The notes: generated by a model from the letters alone, not told the origin. Shown: positions 8,914 through 18,834, counted from the stretch's first letter. The stretch: DNA of 64,000 nt from Bacillota bacterium (GCA_018817915.1 JAHISX010000053.1:23327-87326); one strand, 5' to 3'. Translations and numbers: made by a program.

Positions 8914-11046
8914 ATGCAAAAGAAAGTATATGAAACAACACTAGGCGGTAGAGTGCTGCGTGTTGAAACAGGTGAAATGGCAAAGCAAGCAGCAGGTTCA
9001 GCTTTGATTTCATATGGTGACTCTACAGTATTAAGCGTTGTAACAGCTAGAAACGAAGCTTCCACTCAAGATTTCTTCCCTTTAATGGTAATATATCAGG
9101 AAAAGCTTTATGCAGCAGGAAAAATCCCTGGTGGATTTTTAAGAAGAGAAGGTAGACCTTCAGAACATGAAACATTAACATCACGTTTAATTGATAGACC
9201 TCTACGTCCATTATTTCCAGAAGGATTTAAGAACGAAGTTCAAATCATTAATACAGTTTTATCAAGTGATCCAGAGTGTACAACTGAAATGGCTGCATTA
9301 TTGGGTTCATCATTGGTTTTAGGACTATCTAATATTCCATTCAATGGTCCAATTGCTGGTGTTCAGATTGGTAGAATAAATGGTGAATTTATCATCAATC
9401 CAACACCTGATCAATTATTAGAAAGTGATATGGATTTAATTGTTACTGGAACTAAGACAGCAATCAACATGGTTGAAGCTGGTGCTAAGCAAGTCAATGA
9501 AACTGACATGTTAGCAGCAATAATGTTTGGTCATGAAATCATTAAAGAATTGATTACATTCCAAGAAAAAATTCAAGCAGATTTTGACATAGTCAAGATG
9601 GAATTTGATAATTTTGCAGTTGAAGATGCAGTTAGAGACGAAGTTAATGCATATGCAAAAGTTCGTTTAATTGAAGCTGTATCCATTTTTGACAAACTTG
9701 AAAGATATCATGCAATTGATGCAATATCTGAAGAAACAATTAAACATTTCGAAAAAAAATCATTCTTTAGACTTGTTGATGACGTTAAAGTATTCGATGA
9801 AAAAACACAAAAATCCTATCTTGCACAAGTTAAGAAAGTATTAGATGGTATTGTTACTGCTGAAGTTAGAAGATTGATTACTCAAGACAAAGTACGCCCT
9901 GATGGACGTAAAGTTGATGAAATCAGAGCATTATCATCTCGCGTAGATGTTTTACCAAGAACTCATGGTTCAAGTTTATTCACAAGAGGTCAAACTCAAG
10001 CTTTAGGTGTTGTTACACTTGGTGCTTTAGGTGAAAACCAAATTATTGATGGTCTTGGTCTTGATGATTCAAAGAGATTTATGTTACATTATAATTTTCC
10101 ACCATTTAGTGTTGGTGAAACAGGACGTTATGGTTTTGTTGGACGTCGAGAAGTAGGACATGGAGCATTAGGCGAACGTGCCTTGTTACAAGTTTTACCT
10201 AATGAAGAAGAATTCCCTTACACCATTCGTGTTGTATCAGAAATTCTTGAATCTAATGGATCAAGTTCACAAGCAACAATCTGTGCTGGTACGATGGCAT
10301 TAATGGCTGCAGGTGTACCAATTAAGGCTCCAGTTGCTGGTATTGCTATGGGTTTAATTATGGAAGGTGAATATTACACCATCCTATCTGATATTCAAGG
10401 TATGGAAGATCATGAAGGCGATATGGACTTCAAGGTTGCAGGTACTGAAACTGGTATTACAGCTTTACAAATGGATATTAAGATTTCTGGTATTACAGAA
10501 CAAATTTTAAAAGAAGCACTTGAACAAGCACGTTTAAGCAGACTTCACATCTTGAAGCATATGTTAGAAACAATTCCAACAGTTGCTCCTGATTTATCTA
10601 AATTTGCTCCTAAAGTTAAACTTCTTATGATCAATCCTGACAAGATTAGAGACGTTATTGGTGCTGGTGGTAAGATTATCACTAAGATCATTGATGATAA
10701 TAATGGTGTTAAGATCGATATTAGTCAAGATGGTAAAGTCATTTTGATGCATATGGAAACAAAATGGATTGAAAGTGCAGCACAAAGAATCATGGACTTA
10801 GTTCGTGAAGCTAAAGCTGGTGAAATCTATGAAGGTAAAGTCACACGTATTGAAAAATTTGGTTGTTTTGTTGAATTATGGCCAGGTACTGAAGGATTAG
10901 TACATATTTCACGTCTTGCTAAAGAACGTGTAGAAAAAGTAGAATCTGTTGTATCAATTGGTGACCAAATTCTTGTTAAATGTATTGGCATAGATGATAA
11001 AGGCCGTGTAGACCTATCTAGAAAAGATGCATTAACCGTTAAATAA
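8914..11046 (+). CDS. pnp: Polyribonucleotide nucleotidyltransferase (PNPase)
   Basis: A phosphorolytic 3'-5' exoribonuclease of the RNA degradation machinery. The 710-residue protein contains two RNase PH-like domains ([20 protein letters not shown] in the first; [20 protein letters not shown] in the second), then a KH domain ([20 protein letters not shown]) and an S1 domain ([17 protein letters not shown]). AAGGAG at 8898-8903 and TATAAT at 8854-8859 support expression from its own promoter after the rpsO terminator. Confidence 0.97.
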   Translation: MQKKVYETTLGGRVLRVETGEMAKQAAGSALISYGDSTVLSVVTARNEASTQDFFPLMVIYQEKLYAAGKIPGGFLRREGRPSEHETLTSRLIDRPLRPLFPEGFKNEVQIINTVLSSDPECTTEMAALLGSSLVLGLSNIPFNGPIAGVQIGRINGEFIINPTPDQLLESDMDLIVTGTKTAINMVEAGAKQVNETDMLAAIMFGHEIIKELITFQEKIQADFDIVKMEFDNFAVEDAVRDEVNAYAKVRLIEAVSIFDKLERYHAIDAISEETIKHFEKKSFFRLVDDVKVFDEKTQKSYLAQVKKVLDGIVTAEVRRLITQDKVRPDGRKVDEIRALSSRVDVLPRTHGSSLFTRGQTQALGVVTLGALGENQIIDGLGLDDSKRFMLHYNFPPFSVGETGRYGFVGRREVGHGALGERALLQVLPNEEEFPYTIRVVSEILESNGSSSQATICAGTMALMAAGVPIKAPVAGIAMGLIMEGEYYTILSDIQGMEDHEGDMDFKVAGTETGITALQMDIKISGITEQILKEALEQARLSRLHILKHMLETIPTVAPDLSKFAPKVKLLMINPDKIRDVIGAGGKIITKIIDDNNGVKIDISQDGKVILMHMETKWIESAAQRIMDLVREAKAGEIYEGKVTRIEKFGCFVELWPGTEGLVHISRLAKERVEKVESVVSIGDQILVKCIGIDDKGRVDLSRKDALTVK

Positions 11047-11053
11047 GAATTAA

Positions 11054-11079
11054 ATGGAGTTGAAAGACTCCATTTTTTT
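11054..11079 (+). terminator. Intrinsic terminator of pnp
   Basis: ATGGAGT (11054-11060) pairs with ACTCCAT (11067-11073), followed by a T tract. Confidence 0.85.
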
Positions 11080-11152
11080 ATTCTTAAGGTACATATCAGT
11101 CATTATGCTATAACAATGGTATAATAAATTATAGATTGAAAGGAGATTTAAT

Positions 11153-11746
11153 ATGAACTTAGAAGTAAGAGTAAATCCTATTCGTCAGGTACGTAATGAA
11201 AATAAGGTGCCAGGTGTTATGTATGGTAAGTCTTTTGATTCAACATCGATACAAGTTGAAGACAAGGATCTTAAAGAAGCAATCAAGGCATATGGTAAAA
11301 ATATGACGTTTAAAGTAAAATTGGAAGGTAAACAACATTATGTGTATATTGAACACGTTGAAACAACAGTTCTTAGACCACATGATATCATCCATTTTGA
11401 TTTACGTTGTGTAGAAGCAAAAGAACATGTTTTCGCAATGATTCCTGTTGTTCTTCTCGGTAAAGAAAGTTTTTATAAGTCAAAACTTTATCCTCAAGAA
11501 GCTATGACAGAAATTCAGGCAGAATATTTACCTGGTCATGGTGTTGCTAAATTTGAAGTTGACGTCTCACATATGAAGCTAGGCGATACATTTAAAGTCA
11601 AAGATTTAGTTTTAGGAAAAGAAATCAAAGTCTTAGATGACCCAGAACATGCAATCGTTACCATTAGAGAAGTACACATTAAAGTAGAAGTTGAAGACGT
11701 TGTTGAAGAAGAAGTTGAAGATGTTAAAGAAGAAGTCAAAGAGTAA
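11153..11746 (+). CDS. rplY: Ribosomal protein L25 / general stress protein Ctc family
   Basis: A 197-residue L25/TL5/CTC-type protein: an N-terminal 5S rRNA-binding L25 domain (VRVNPIRQVRNENKVPGVMYGK, IHFDLR near residue 85) and a C-terminal beta domain (VSHMKLGDTFKVKDL), ending in an acidic tail of Glu/Val/Lys. TATAAT at 11120-11125 and AAGGAG directly before the ATG mark its own transcription unit. The acidic tail is seen in several family members. Confidence 0.9.
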   Translation: MNLEVRVNPIRQVRNENKVPGVMYGKSFDSTSIQVEDKDLKEAIKAYGKNMTFKVKLEGKQHYVYIEHVETTVLRPHDIIHFDLRCVEAKEHVFAMIPVVLLGKESFYKSKLYPQEAMTEIQAEYLPGHGVAKFEVDVSHMKLGDTFKVKDLVLGKEIKVLDDPEHAIVTIREVHIKVEVEDVVEEEVEDVKEEVKE

Positions 11747-11757
11747 ATTCTAACATC

Positions 11758-11786
11758 TTGTTGAATTAATAACTTTATGCTATAAT
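11758..11786 (+). promoter_or_regulatory. Promoter of rnpB
   Basis: TTGTTG (11758-11763) and TATAAT (11781-11786) with 17-base spacing lie 7-8 bases ahead of the 5' strand of helix P1. Confidence 0.7.
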
Positions 11787-11793
11787 GTTTTTT

Positions 11794-12136
11794 GTCAGTG
11801 GAAGGTGATCGAGCCTATTTGATAGGTTAGGAAAGTCCATGCTAGCACATTCTGAGATGAATGTAGTGTTTGTGTCTAAGGAAAAAATAACTTAGGGTAC
11901 GAGTAATCGTAACGGCGTTCGATGGTCTAAGGGAAACTATGACCTAGACGTAATGTGCCACAGAAACGAGTTGTTCAGAAATGAACAAATGAAACGCGGT
12001 AAACCCCTCAAGCTAGCAACCCAAATTTGGTAGGGGCACGTATAAAGACGAACTCAAGTCGATATATGCTACGAAGTAGAGATAAATGGTCACACCCTTT
12101 AAGGGAACAGAACATGGCTTATGCACATTGACTATT
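11794..12136 (+). ncRNA. rnpB: RNase P RNA
   Basis: Catalytic RNA of the tRNA 5'-processing enzyme. The ends pair as helix P1: GTCAGTG at 11794-11800 with CATTGAC at 12126-12132. Universally conserved blocks are visible: TAGGAAAGTCCATGCTAGCAC near the 5' side, ACAGAAACGAG, GCGGTAAACCCC, and AGATAAATGGTC with GAACAGAACATGGCTTA near the 3' side. About 340 bases is normal, and the layout resembles the Firmicutes/mollicute B type. It has its own promoter and a UUCG-capped terminator. Exact ends are estimated from helix P1. Confidence 0.95.
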
Positions 12137-12157
12137 AAGGTCCTTCGGGACCTTTTT
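12137..12157 (+). terminator. Intrinsic terminator of rnpB
   Basis: AAGGTCC-TTCG-GGACCTT hairpin with a UUCG tetraloop, followed by T residues. Confidence 0.88.
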
Positions 12158-12171
12158 ACTAGGAGAAAATA

Positions 12172-12825
12172 ATGATTATAAAAACGAATGGAATAGAACT
12201 GTTTTACGAAAAAATTGGAAAGGGTAAACCTTTGATTTTTTTGCATGGAAATGGTGAAGATCATCATACATTTGATAGCTTAACAAAGGCATTAAAAGAA
12301 TACTATACTTGCTATTTAGTGGATAGTAGAAACCATGGGAGTTCATCTCAAAATCAACCGCTTCATTACGAAGATATGGCAGATGATATTTACGATTTTA
12401 TCACGATTCTCGACCTTGAAAACCCAATAGTTTTTGGATTTAGTGATGGAGCTATTACTGCAATGATTTTATCAATTAATCATCCCATGCTGCTTCATAA
12501 AATGATCTTAGCTGGTGGCAGTCTTGATCCTTATGGAGTGAAGAAATCTTTCTTCAAAATGATGGAAGCTGAATATGAAAAATCGAAGAATCCTTTCATA
12601 GAATTGATGCTAAAAGAACCGAGTATTTCATCTACTGATCTGCATCAGATAAAATGTCCAACATTGATATTAGCTGGTGAAAATGATTTGATTAAGTATT
12701 CACATACAAAAAAAATACACCAAGGTATTCTCAATTCAGAAATGATTATTGTTCAAGGACATGATCATGAAAGCTATATCTTAAATTCAGATTACTTGGC
12801 AGAGATTATTATTAAATTTGCATAA
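12172..12825 (+). CDS. Alpha/beta hydrolase
   Basis: A 217-residue alpha/beta-hydrolase-fold protein with the oxyanion motif LIFLHGNGEDHH, nucleophile elbow GFSDGA (Ser), acid in LAGENDLI (Asp) and His in GHDHESY, so the triad looks complete. It lacks a large cap domain. Substrate cannot be predicted. AGGAG lies before the ATG, but the rnpB terminator ends only about 15 bases upstream, so it may depend on read-through from rnpB. It is distinct from the three hydrolases of the 27.6-30.1 kb island. Confidence 0.8.
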   Translation: MIIKTNGIELFYEKIGKGKPLIFLHGNGEDHHTFDSLTKALKEYYTCYLVDSRNHGSSSQNQPLHYEDMADDIYDFITILDLENPIVFGFSDGAITAMILSINHPMLLHKMILAGGSLDPYGVKKSFFKMMEAEYEKSKNPFIELMLKEPSISSTDLHQIKCPTLILAGENDLIKYSHTKKIHQGILNSEMIIVQGHDHESYILNSDYLAEIIIKFA

Positions 12826-12827
12826 AA

Positions 12828-12848
12828 AAATCCCATTTGATGGGATTT
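12828..12848. terminator. Bidirectional terminator
   Basis: AAATCCCAT-TTG-ATGGGATTT between the convergent hydrolase and antiporter genes, with A and T tracts on both sides. Confidence 0.8.
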
Positions 12849-12854
12849 ATTTGT

Positions 12855-13850
12855 TTAAAATAGGCCTAAAGCTCGAATGATGATAAATACGATATATGAG
12901 AAGTAGATTGCTACTAATATCCATCCTTCAAATCTAGAGATTTTTTGGTTTGTTATACAGAAAACTATTGTTATTATTGTTATACCCATCAAGATGAAGA
13001 TATCAAATAAAACATCAGCATTGACTCCAAGAGGAGTAACTAGTCCTGATAAACCAACAATAAGTAAAGTGTTAAATACATTTGAACCGATGATATTACC
13101 CAAAGCAATTTCATTTTCACCCTTCTTAGCAGCAACAACGCTTGTGACTAATTCGGGTAGCGATGTTCCAAGTGATACAACACTGAGTCCCACAAGCGTT
13201 GTTGCTCTGGTTGCTGTCATGCTAAACACATCAACTAATAATTTAGTAGCGATATATTCAGCACCCGATGTGACAAGGAAACCACCTAATGTCACGCCTC
13301 CTAAACCTAGGATTAATAAAAATATTGCTTTTTTTGTATCAACAAAGTGAATTTCTTCTTCTAAATTGACTTCCTGATGACTATGAAACATTAAATACAT
13401 ATAGAATGAAAAAAGTGCTAATAAGATCAGTGCTTCCCACCATACTATTTGTGCATCATTTTGAAAGAAAAATGCGACAATTCCAAATACAAATGTTAGA
13501 CCAATCAAGAAGGGAAATTCTTGTTTATTCATCGACTTCTTAACTGCAATTGGCATCATAATTGCACTAAAACCAAGAATTAGTGTTAGATTTACAATAT
13601 TTGAACCGATGATATTACCCAATGCTATGTCAGCTGTTGTACCATCAGCATGTGCAGATAATGAAGCTACAAAACTCACAGCTAGCTCTGGTAAACTTGT
13701 TCCAAATGCGACCAAAGTAAGACCAATAATTAGAGGTGAAATTTTGAATTTCTTTGCAATAGATGCTGATGAAACGATGAAATAATCTGCACCTTTGATT
13801 AATAGAACGAAACCAAAGAGTGTGATGATGACATTCAATGCAATACCCAT
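12855..13850 (-). CDS. Calcium/sodium antiporter (CaCA family, YrbG-like)
   Basis: A 331-residue membrane protein with two inverted alpha repeats, each holding GTSLPEL followed by ALGNIIGSN, the cation-binding signature of CaCA exchangers. About ten hydrophobic segments are visible. It probably exchanges Ca2+ (or another divalent cation) for Na+ across the membrane. I set the start at the ATG complementary to 13848-13850; the longer in-frame ATG at 13946 would lie inside a leader RNA that contains a terminator-like hairpin. The gene diverges from two CBS-domain ion transporters, which also have a structured leader. Confidence 0.9.
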   Translation of the reverse strand: MGIALNVIITLFGFVLLIKGADYFIVSSASIAKKFKISPLIIGLTLVAFGTSLPELAVSFVASLSAHADGTTADIALGNIIGSNIVNLTLILGFSAIMMPIAVKKSMNKQEFPFLIGLTFVFGIVAFFFQNDAQIVWWEALILLALFSFYMYLMFHSHQEVNLEEEIHFVDTKKAIFLLILGLGGVTLGGFLVTSGAEYIATKLLVDVFSMTATRATTLVGLSVVSLGTSLPELVTSVVAAKKGENEIALGNIIGSNVFNTLLIVGLSGLVTPLGVNADVLFDIFILMGITIITIVFCITNQKISRFEGWILVAIYFSYIVFIIIRALGLF

Positions 13851-14016
13851 GATGTTGTCAGTCCTCTCAATAAAATCTAGAATATATATATTTCTGTTAT
13901 CATAATAAAAACCATCAAGACACCCATCTTGAAGGTCTCGTATCAAAGGATTAATGAAACTAAACGCTCAAATGAGATTTGCGCGATGAATTAAAGATTC
14001 AAGTTCACCCTATCAT
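13851..14016 (-). promoter_or_regulatory. Structured leader of the antiporter gene (riboswitch-like)
   Basis: From the predicted start near 14016 the transcript runs about 165 bases before the ATG. It contains a hairpin TGAAT/ATTCA, a helix CGC-g-CAAAT-CTC-ATTTG-a-GCG, and then the terminator-like hairpin at 13904-13935. This layout (sensor region, terminator, gene) is what a metal- or ion-responsive riboswitch would show, but I cannot match it to a known class. Confidence 0.4.
13904..13935 (-). terminator. Terminator-like hairpin in the antiporter leader
   Basis: On the reverse strand CCTTCAAGA, loop TGGGTG and TCTTGATGG form a hairpin with one T:T mismatch, followed by TTTTTATTAT. It lies about 55 bases before the antiporter ATG and inside its transcript, so it looks like an attenuator. 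Confidence 0.6.
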
Positions 14017-14022
14017 GCATCT

Positions 14023-14051
14023 ATTGTAGCATAATAACTAGAACCATTCAA
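14023..14051 (-). promoter_or_regulatory. Promoter of the antiporter gene
   Basis: On the reverse strand TTGAAT (14046-14051) and TACAAT (14023-14028) are spaced by exactly 17 bases. Confidence 0.7.
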
Positions 14052-14096
14052 GATATAGTTTAAAGAATGCTAACTAAATGATAAATGACCATTTCA

Positions 14097-14125
14097 TTGA
14101 CTTTTGGCTATAAAAATAGTATGAT
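14097..14125 (+). promoter_or_regulatory. Promoter of the CBS-transporter pair
   Basis: TTGACT (14097-14102) and TATGAT (14120-14125) with 17-base spacing, divergent from the antiporter promoter. Confidence 0.75.
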
Positions 14126-14131
14126 GTATGT

Positions 14132-14250
14132 ATCACATGGTGATGGAGGACATAAAAGTAGAGATGGAAGAAAGCAGTAGTAGGATCGAAGATCCAGAAT
14201 ATCCGAAAAGCAAAGACAACATTAATGATGCTTTTTTTGATGTCTTTTTT
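14132..14250 (+). promoter_or_regulatory. Leader RNA with two overlapping terminator-like hairpins
   Basis: The transcript from about 14132 holds a 5' hairpin ATCAC-ATG-GTGAT, a hairpin GGATC-GAA-GATCC, and then two crossing stems. AAAAGCA (14206-14212) can pair with TGCTTTT (14229-14235), and AAAGACA (14212-14218) can pair with TGTCTTT (14241-14247). Each is followed by a run of T. The gene starts 24 bases further on. The block is less AT-rich than its surroundings. It also contains a 50-codon open frame from ATG 14137, which starts too close to the transcript start to have a ribosome site. Confidence 0.45.
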
Positions 14251-14273
14251 TGTTGCAAAAAGGGGGGTAAATC

Positions 14274-15581
14274 ATGTTATATTCAATAATTAGCATGCTA
14301 TTACTCGTCATATTATCAGGCATTTTTGCAGCTGCAGAAATTGCATTAGTCGTTGTTAGTGACAATAAGATTAATCAAGATGCAGATAAAGGAAATATTA
14401 AAGCAATCAGAATTCAAAAATTTTCAGAGTCACCAAGATCATATATGGCAACCATGCAAATGTTTATTGTTCTAATCGCATTAGTCAATGGTGCAATTGC
14501 TTTAAACACATTCAGTAATTATTTCAGTCAATGGTTTGATAGTTCCTTAGGTTTTATAGAACCTTTAATAATTGTGATTACAGCATTAATATTGTTGGTG
14601 TTCCATGTGGTTTTTGGACAAATGATACCAAGAAGACTAGCTAATAAATATCCAGAAGCATTGGCATATGGATCCATAGGTTTCATAACTTTAATGACAA
14701 AAATGACTTATCCTGTAGTATGGCTTCTTGAACTAATTTCAAGTCTTATTGGTCGAATTTTTGGCCTGGATCCTAGTGATAGTGAAAGAAAAATGACAGA
14801 AGAAGAAATCAGAACTATTGTTGAAGCTAGTGGTAAAATGGGAAACATCGATGAAGAAGAAAGTGAAATGATTCAAAATATCTTTGACTTTTCTGATACC
14901 ATTGTTGAAGAAATCATGACCCATCGAACTGAAATTTCAGCTTTAAATGTACGTTCCACAAAGAGCCAAGTTATTAAGCATGTTCAAAACGAACAATTTA
15001 CGAGATATCCTGTTTATGAAGGCGATATTGATCACATCATTGGAACACTTCATGTCAAGGATTTACTCAAATATATTGATAATGTTGAAGAGAAATTCTC
15101 AATTAGAAGTTTAATTAGACCCCCTTATTTTATTCCAGATTCGAAAAGAACTAGTGAGCTTTTCAAAGAAATGCAAAGCACAAAAAATCATATTGCAGTC
15201 GTCTTAGATGAATATGGTGGAACTGCTGGTATTGTAACAATTGAAGATTTACTAGAAGAAATTGTTGGAAATATTTTTGATGAGTATGATGAAGTAGATG
15301 ATGAAATTGTTCAAATTGAACAAGGCATATATGAAATCGATGGATTATGTAATATTAATGATGTTGAAGATAGCATTGAAGCAGGATTACCAATTGATGA
15401 TTATGATACTTTAGGTGGATTCATTTTAGGACAACTAGGTCGTTTTCCTAATGAAGATGAAGCTGTTGTTATTGAGTATCATGGTTATAAATATGAAGTG
15501 CTTGAAACAGAGGATAAAATTATCTCTAGAGTTCGAGTAACCAAATTAGAAGAGCAAGATGATTCTTCATTAGATGAGTAG
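14274..15581 (+). CDS. CNNM/CorC_HlyC-type membrane protein with CBS domains
   Basis: A 435-residue protein: an N-terminal DUF21 (CNNM) membrane domain (three to four hydrophobic segments, residues 1-170; SGIFAAAEIALVVVSD), a CBS pair (about 200-330; IMTHRTEISALNV, VVLDEYGGTAGIVTIEDLLEEIVGNIFDEYD), and a C-terminal CorC/HlyC transporter-associated domain (350-425). The family includes bacterial Mg2+/Co2+ exporters such as MpfA. AAAGGGGGG directly precedes the ATG. It lies behind a structured leader with terminator-like hairpins and is followed after 11 bases by a paralogue. Confidence 0.88.
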   Translation: MLYSIISMLLLVILSGIFAAAEIALVVVSDNKINQDADKGNIKAIRIQKFSESPRSYMATMQMFIVLIALVNGAIALNTFSNYFSQWFDSSLGFIEPLIIVITALILLVFHVVFGQMIPRRLANKYPEALAYGSIGFITLMTKMTYPVVWLLELISSLIGRIFGLDPSDSERKMTEEEIRTIVEASGKMGNIDEEESEMIQNIFDFSDTIVEEIMTHRTEISALNVRSTKSQVIKHVQNEQFTRYPVYEGDIDHIIGTLHVKDLLKYIDNVEEKFSIRSLIRPPYFIPDSKRTSELFKEMQSTKNHIAVVLDEYGGTAGIVTIEDLLEEIVGNIFDEYDEVDDEIVQIEQGIYEIDGLCNINDVEDSIEAGLPIDDYDTLGGFILGQLGRFPNEDEAVVIEYHGYKYEVLETEDKIISRVRVTKLEEQDDSSLDE

Positions 15582-15592
15582 GTTTACTGAAT

Positions 15593-16849
15593 ATGGAAAG
15601 TAATGATTTTATAACGATAGGTGTTTTAATATTTCTGATTCTATTATCGGCATTTTTCTCATCTGCAGAAATCGCTTTTTCGTCTTTGAATCAGATAAAA
15701 CTTAAACATTATATCCAAAACGGTAATAAGAGAGCACAACAAACCCTTAAATTGTCTGAAAAATTCGAAAAAGTTTTAACGACTATTTTGATTGGAAATA
15801 ATATCGTTAATATTTTATCAGCATCCATAGCGACTGTATTCTTCTTTAAATTTTGGCCCAATTACTATGTTACAATTTCAACTGCTGTTATGACAACTTT
15901 GGTTTTAGTTTTTGGAGAAATAACTCCCAAAAGTTTAGCGAAGAAAATACCAGAAAAATATGCACTTGCAATTACACCAGTGTTACGTGTATTTATTTGG
16001 GTTTTGACGCCTCTCAACTGGTTATTTGGTCTATGGCAAAAATTGATGAATAGAATGTTCAAATTCGAAAATGAAGCAGCAATTACAGAAGAAGAATTAT
16101 TGACCTATGTTTCTGAAGTTCAGCATGAAGGTGGCATTAACGAAAACGAAGGCGAACTTATTCGTAGTGTTATTGATTTCGATGACTTGAAAGTTGAAGA
16201 AATACTTACACCTAGAGTACACGTGATTGGGGTATCACTTGAAGAAGAAGTTAAGAAAATTGTTCACACATTTAAGCATACTGGTTACTCTAGACTTCCA
16301 GTGTATGACGGGAATATTGATCATATTGTTGGAGTAATTAATCATAAGGATTTTTATAATCTTGTAGTTTTAGAAAAACAACCACTTGATTCGATTATTA
16401 AGCCACCTGTGTATGTTACTGAATATATGAAAGTATCACATTTACTTGAATTATTAAGAGCAAACAAATCACATATGGCTATTGTTAAAGATGAATTTGG
16501 TGGAACATTAGGTGTCGTTTCAATGGAAGATATTCTTGAAGAACTTGTTGGTGATATTTGGGATGAGCATGATGAAATCATTGAACAAATTGTAGAAATT
16601 GATGATCAAACATATAGAGTTAAAGGTAATGCAGATCTTGAAGATTTATTTGATTTACTAAAAATAAGTGAGGATCTTGATTTTGCAACTGTCAACGGTT
16701 GGGTACTTGATGAATTGGGTAGAATAGCAACTGTTGGTGATGAATTTACTTATCAGAACTTAAAAGTTACAGTCACTGCAGCCGATACTAAAAAAGTATT
16801 AGAAGTATTGATAGAAGTTATCTCTGATGATATCATTGAAGATTTTTAA
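15593..16849 (+). CDS. CNNM/CorC_HlyC-type membrane protein with CBS domains (paralogue)
   Basis: A 418-residue protein with the same order as its upstream neighbour: DUF21 membrane domain (LLSAFFSSAEIAFSSLNQ), CBS pair (ILTPRVHVIGV; IVKDEFGGTLGVVSMEDILEELVGDIWDEHD) and C-terminal CorC/HlyC domain. The two probably arose by tandem duplication and may form a heteromeric transporter, which is inference. The ribosome site is weak, so translation may be coupled to the first gene. A strong terminator follows. Confidence 0.88.
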   Translation: MESNDFITIGVLIFLILLSAFFSSAEIAFSSLNQIKLKHYIQNGNKRAQQTLKLSEKFEKVLTTILIGNNIVNILSASIATVFFFKFWPNYYVTISTAVMTTLVLVFGEITPKSLAKKIPEKYALAITPVLRVFIWVLTPLNWLFGLWQKLMNRMFKFENEAAITEEELLTYVSEVQHEGGINENEGELIRSVIDFDDLKVEEILTPRVHVIGVSLEEEVKKIVHTFKHTGYSRLPVYDGNIDHIVGVINHKDFYNLVVLEKQPLDSIIKPPVYVTEYMKVSHLLELLRANKSHMAIVKDEFGGTLGVVSMEDILEELVGDIWDEHDEIIEQIVEIDDQTYRVKGNADLEDLFDLLKISEDLDFATVNGWVLDELGRIATVGDEFTYQNLKVTVTAADTKKVLEVLIEVISDDIIEDF

Positions 16850-16871
16850 GAGCCTTTAGGCTCTTTTTTTT
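16849..16871 (+). terminator. Intrinsic terminator of the CBS-transporter operon
   Basis: AGAGCC-TTTA-GGCTCT followed by a long T run. Confidence 0.88.
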
Positions 16872-17010
16872 GGAAAGAAATCATTTCGATCTTTTTACAT
16901 AAAAACGTTTTCGGTGATTACTTAAGGATAAATCGAAATATTCGTGCATTAAATGCTTTAAAAACACGTGTAAAAATGATACAATGATTAAGCGGAAGGA
17001 TATAAGTGAT

Positions 17011-18834
17011 ATGAACAAAACAACTTTGAATGAAAGACAAAAAAATATCAGAAATTTTTCGATCATTGCACACATTGATCATGGTAAATCTACCCTAGCT
17101 GATCGCTTGTTGCAAAAGACGAATACTGTCAGTGATCGTGAAATGAAAGAACAACTTCTCGACTCAATGGATTTAGAACGTGAACGTGGGATTACTATCA
17201 AATTAAATGCAGTAGAAATGGTCTATGAAGCCAAAAATGGTCAATCATACATCATGCATTTAATCGATACTCCAGGTCATGTTGATTTCACCTATGAAGT
17301 TTCGAGATCACTAGCTGCTTGCGAAGGCGCAATTTTAGTCGTAGACGCTGCTCAGGGTATCGAAGCACAAACATTAGCAAATGTTTATTTAGCAATAGAT
17401 AATAATTTAGAGATTATTCCAGTCATTAATAAAATAGATTTACCTAGTGCAGAACCAGAAAAAGTAATTAAAGAAATTGAAGATGTCATCGGGATTCCTG
17501 CACAACATGCAATTTTAGCATCAGCAAAAGAAGGTTTAGGTATTGATGAGATATTAGAAAGAATAGTTACAGATATTCCAGCACCTACTGGAGATGCAAA
17601 TGAACCACTTCAGGCACTCGTTTTCGACTCAGTTTTTGACATGTATAAAGGTGTTATTCCTTATGTACGCGTTGTTAATGGAACGATTAAAAAAGGTGAT
17701 TTGATAGAATTTATGGCTTCAAAAGCTAAATACGAAGTTATTGAAGTTGGTGTTCATACGCCTAAAGTTGTGAAACGTGATATATTGGGACCAGGAGATG
17801 TTGGGTATTTAACTGCATCAATTCGTGATATTAACACGGTTGGTGTTGGTGATACTGTTACTTATGCGCATAGACATACATCACATGCATTACCAGGTTA
17901 TAGAAAAATGAATTCAGTTGTCTTTTGTGGGCTATACCCAATTGATACTGAACAGTTTAATGATTTAAAAGATGCTTTGGATAAACTCAAATTAAATGAT
18001 GCATCCTTAGTTTATGAACCTGAAACTTCTCAAGCATTAGGATTTGGATTTAGAACTGGATTCTTAGGCTTACTGCATATGGAAATTGTTCAAGAAAGAA
18101 TTCATAGAGAATTTAATATTGAACTGATAGCAACCGCTCCATCCGTACTTTACCATGTACATTTAACTGATGGCACAATGATACCAATAGATAATCCGTC
18201 AAGACTTCCAGATCCTCAACGGATTGATTATATCGAAGAACCATATGTTAAAGCATCCATCATGACACCCAAAGAATATGTCGGTGCAATCATGGATATT
18301 TCACAGAAAAAAAGAGGCATATTCGGAGATTTAAAATATGTGGATGCCAATCGTGTTCATATAACCTATGACTTACCTTTATCGGAAATTGTTTATGACT
18401 TTTTTGATAAACTTAAATCTTCAACGAAGGGTTATGCATCATTTGATTATGAAATGTCAGGATATAAACAATCAAAACTCCAAAAAATGGATATTCTACT
18501 CAATGGTGAAATTGTAGATGCACTATCACTAATTGTTCATCGTGATTTTGCATACTATAGAGGAAAAGCAATTTGTGAAAAAATGGTTCAATTAATACCA
18601 AGGCAAATGTTTGAAATTCCTGTTCAAGCTTCTCTTGGTAATAAAGTTATTGCTAGAACAACCATAAAAGCAATGCGTAAAGATGTCCTTGCAAAATGTT
18701 ATGGTGGGGATATAAGTAGAAAGAAAAAACTACTTTCCAAACAAAAAGAAGGAAAGAAAAAGATGAAATCAATTGGTCGTGTTGATATTCCTCAAGAAGC
18801 ATTTATGGCAATTTTATCCAACAGTGATGAGTAA
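17011..18834 (+). CDS. lepA: Elongation factor 4 (LepA)
   Basis: A translational GTPase that acts on stalled or pretranslocation ribosomes. The 607-residue protein has the G-domain motifs [10 protein letters not shown] (P-loop), GITIK, DTPGH and NKIDLP, and the LepA-specific C-terminal domain ([21 protein letters not shown]). I place the start at ATG 17011 behind GGAAGGAT; an in-frame ATG at 16984 lies in a TACAAT -10 box (16980-16985) and cannot be translated from that promoter. The order lepA-hemW is conserved in Firmicutes. Confidence 0.96.
   Translation: MNKTTLNERQKNIRNFSIIAHIDHGKSTLADRLLQKTNTVSDREMKEQLLDSMDLERERGITIKLNAVEMVYEAKNGQSYIMHLIDTPGHVDFTYEVSRSLAACEGAILVVDAAQGIEAQTLANVYLAIDNNLEIIPVINKIDLPSAEPEKVIKEIEDVIGIPAQHAILASAKEGLGIDEILERIVTDIPAPTGDANEPLQALVFDSVFDMYKGVIPYVRVVNGTIKKGDLIEFMASKAKYEVIEVGVHTPKVVKRDILGPGDVGYLTASIRDINTVGVGDTVTYAHRHTSHALPGYRKMNSVVFCGLYPIDTEQFNDLKDALDKLKLNDASLVYEPETSQALGFGFRTGFLGLLHMEIVQERIHREFNIELIATAPSVLYHVHLTDGTMIPIDNPSRLPDPQRIDYIEEPYVKASIMTPKEYVGAIMDISQKKRGIFGDLKYVDANRVHITYDLPLSEIVYDFFDKLKSSTKGYASFDYEMSGYKQSKLQKMDILLNGEIVDALSLIVHRDFAYYRGKAICEKMVQLIPRQMFEIPVQASLGNKVIARTTIKAMRKDVLAKCYGGDISRKKKLLSKQKEGKKKMKSIGRVDIPQEAFMAILSNSDE

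Noticed and set aside
13851..13946. Longer N-terminus for the CaCA antiporter from the ATG at 13946
   Set aside because: The added codons coincide with a terminator-like hairpin in the leader, have no ribosome site and do not resemble the family's N-terminus.
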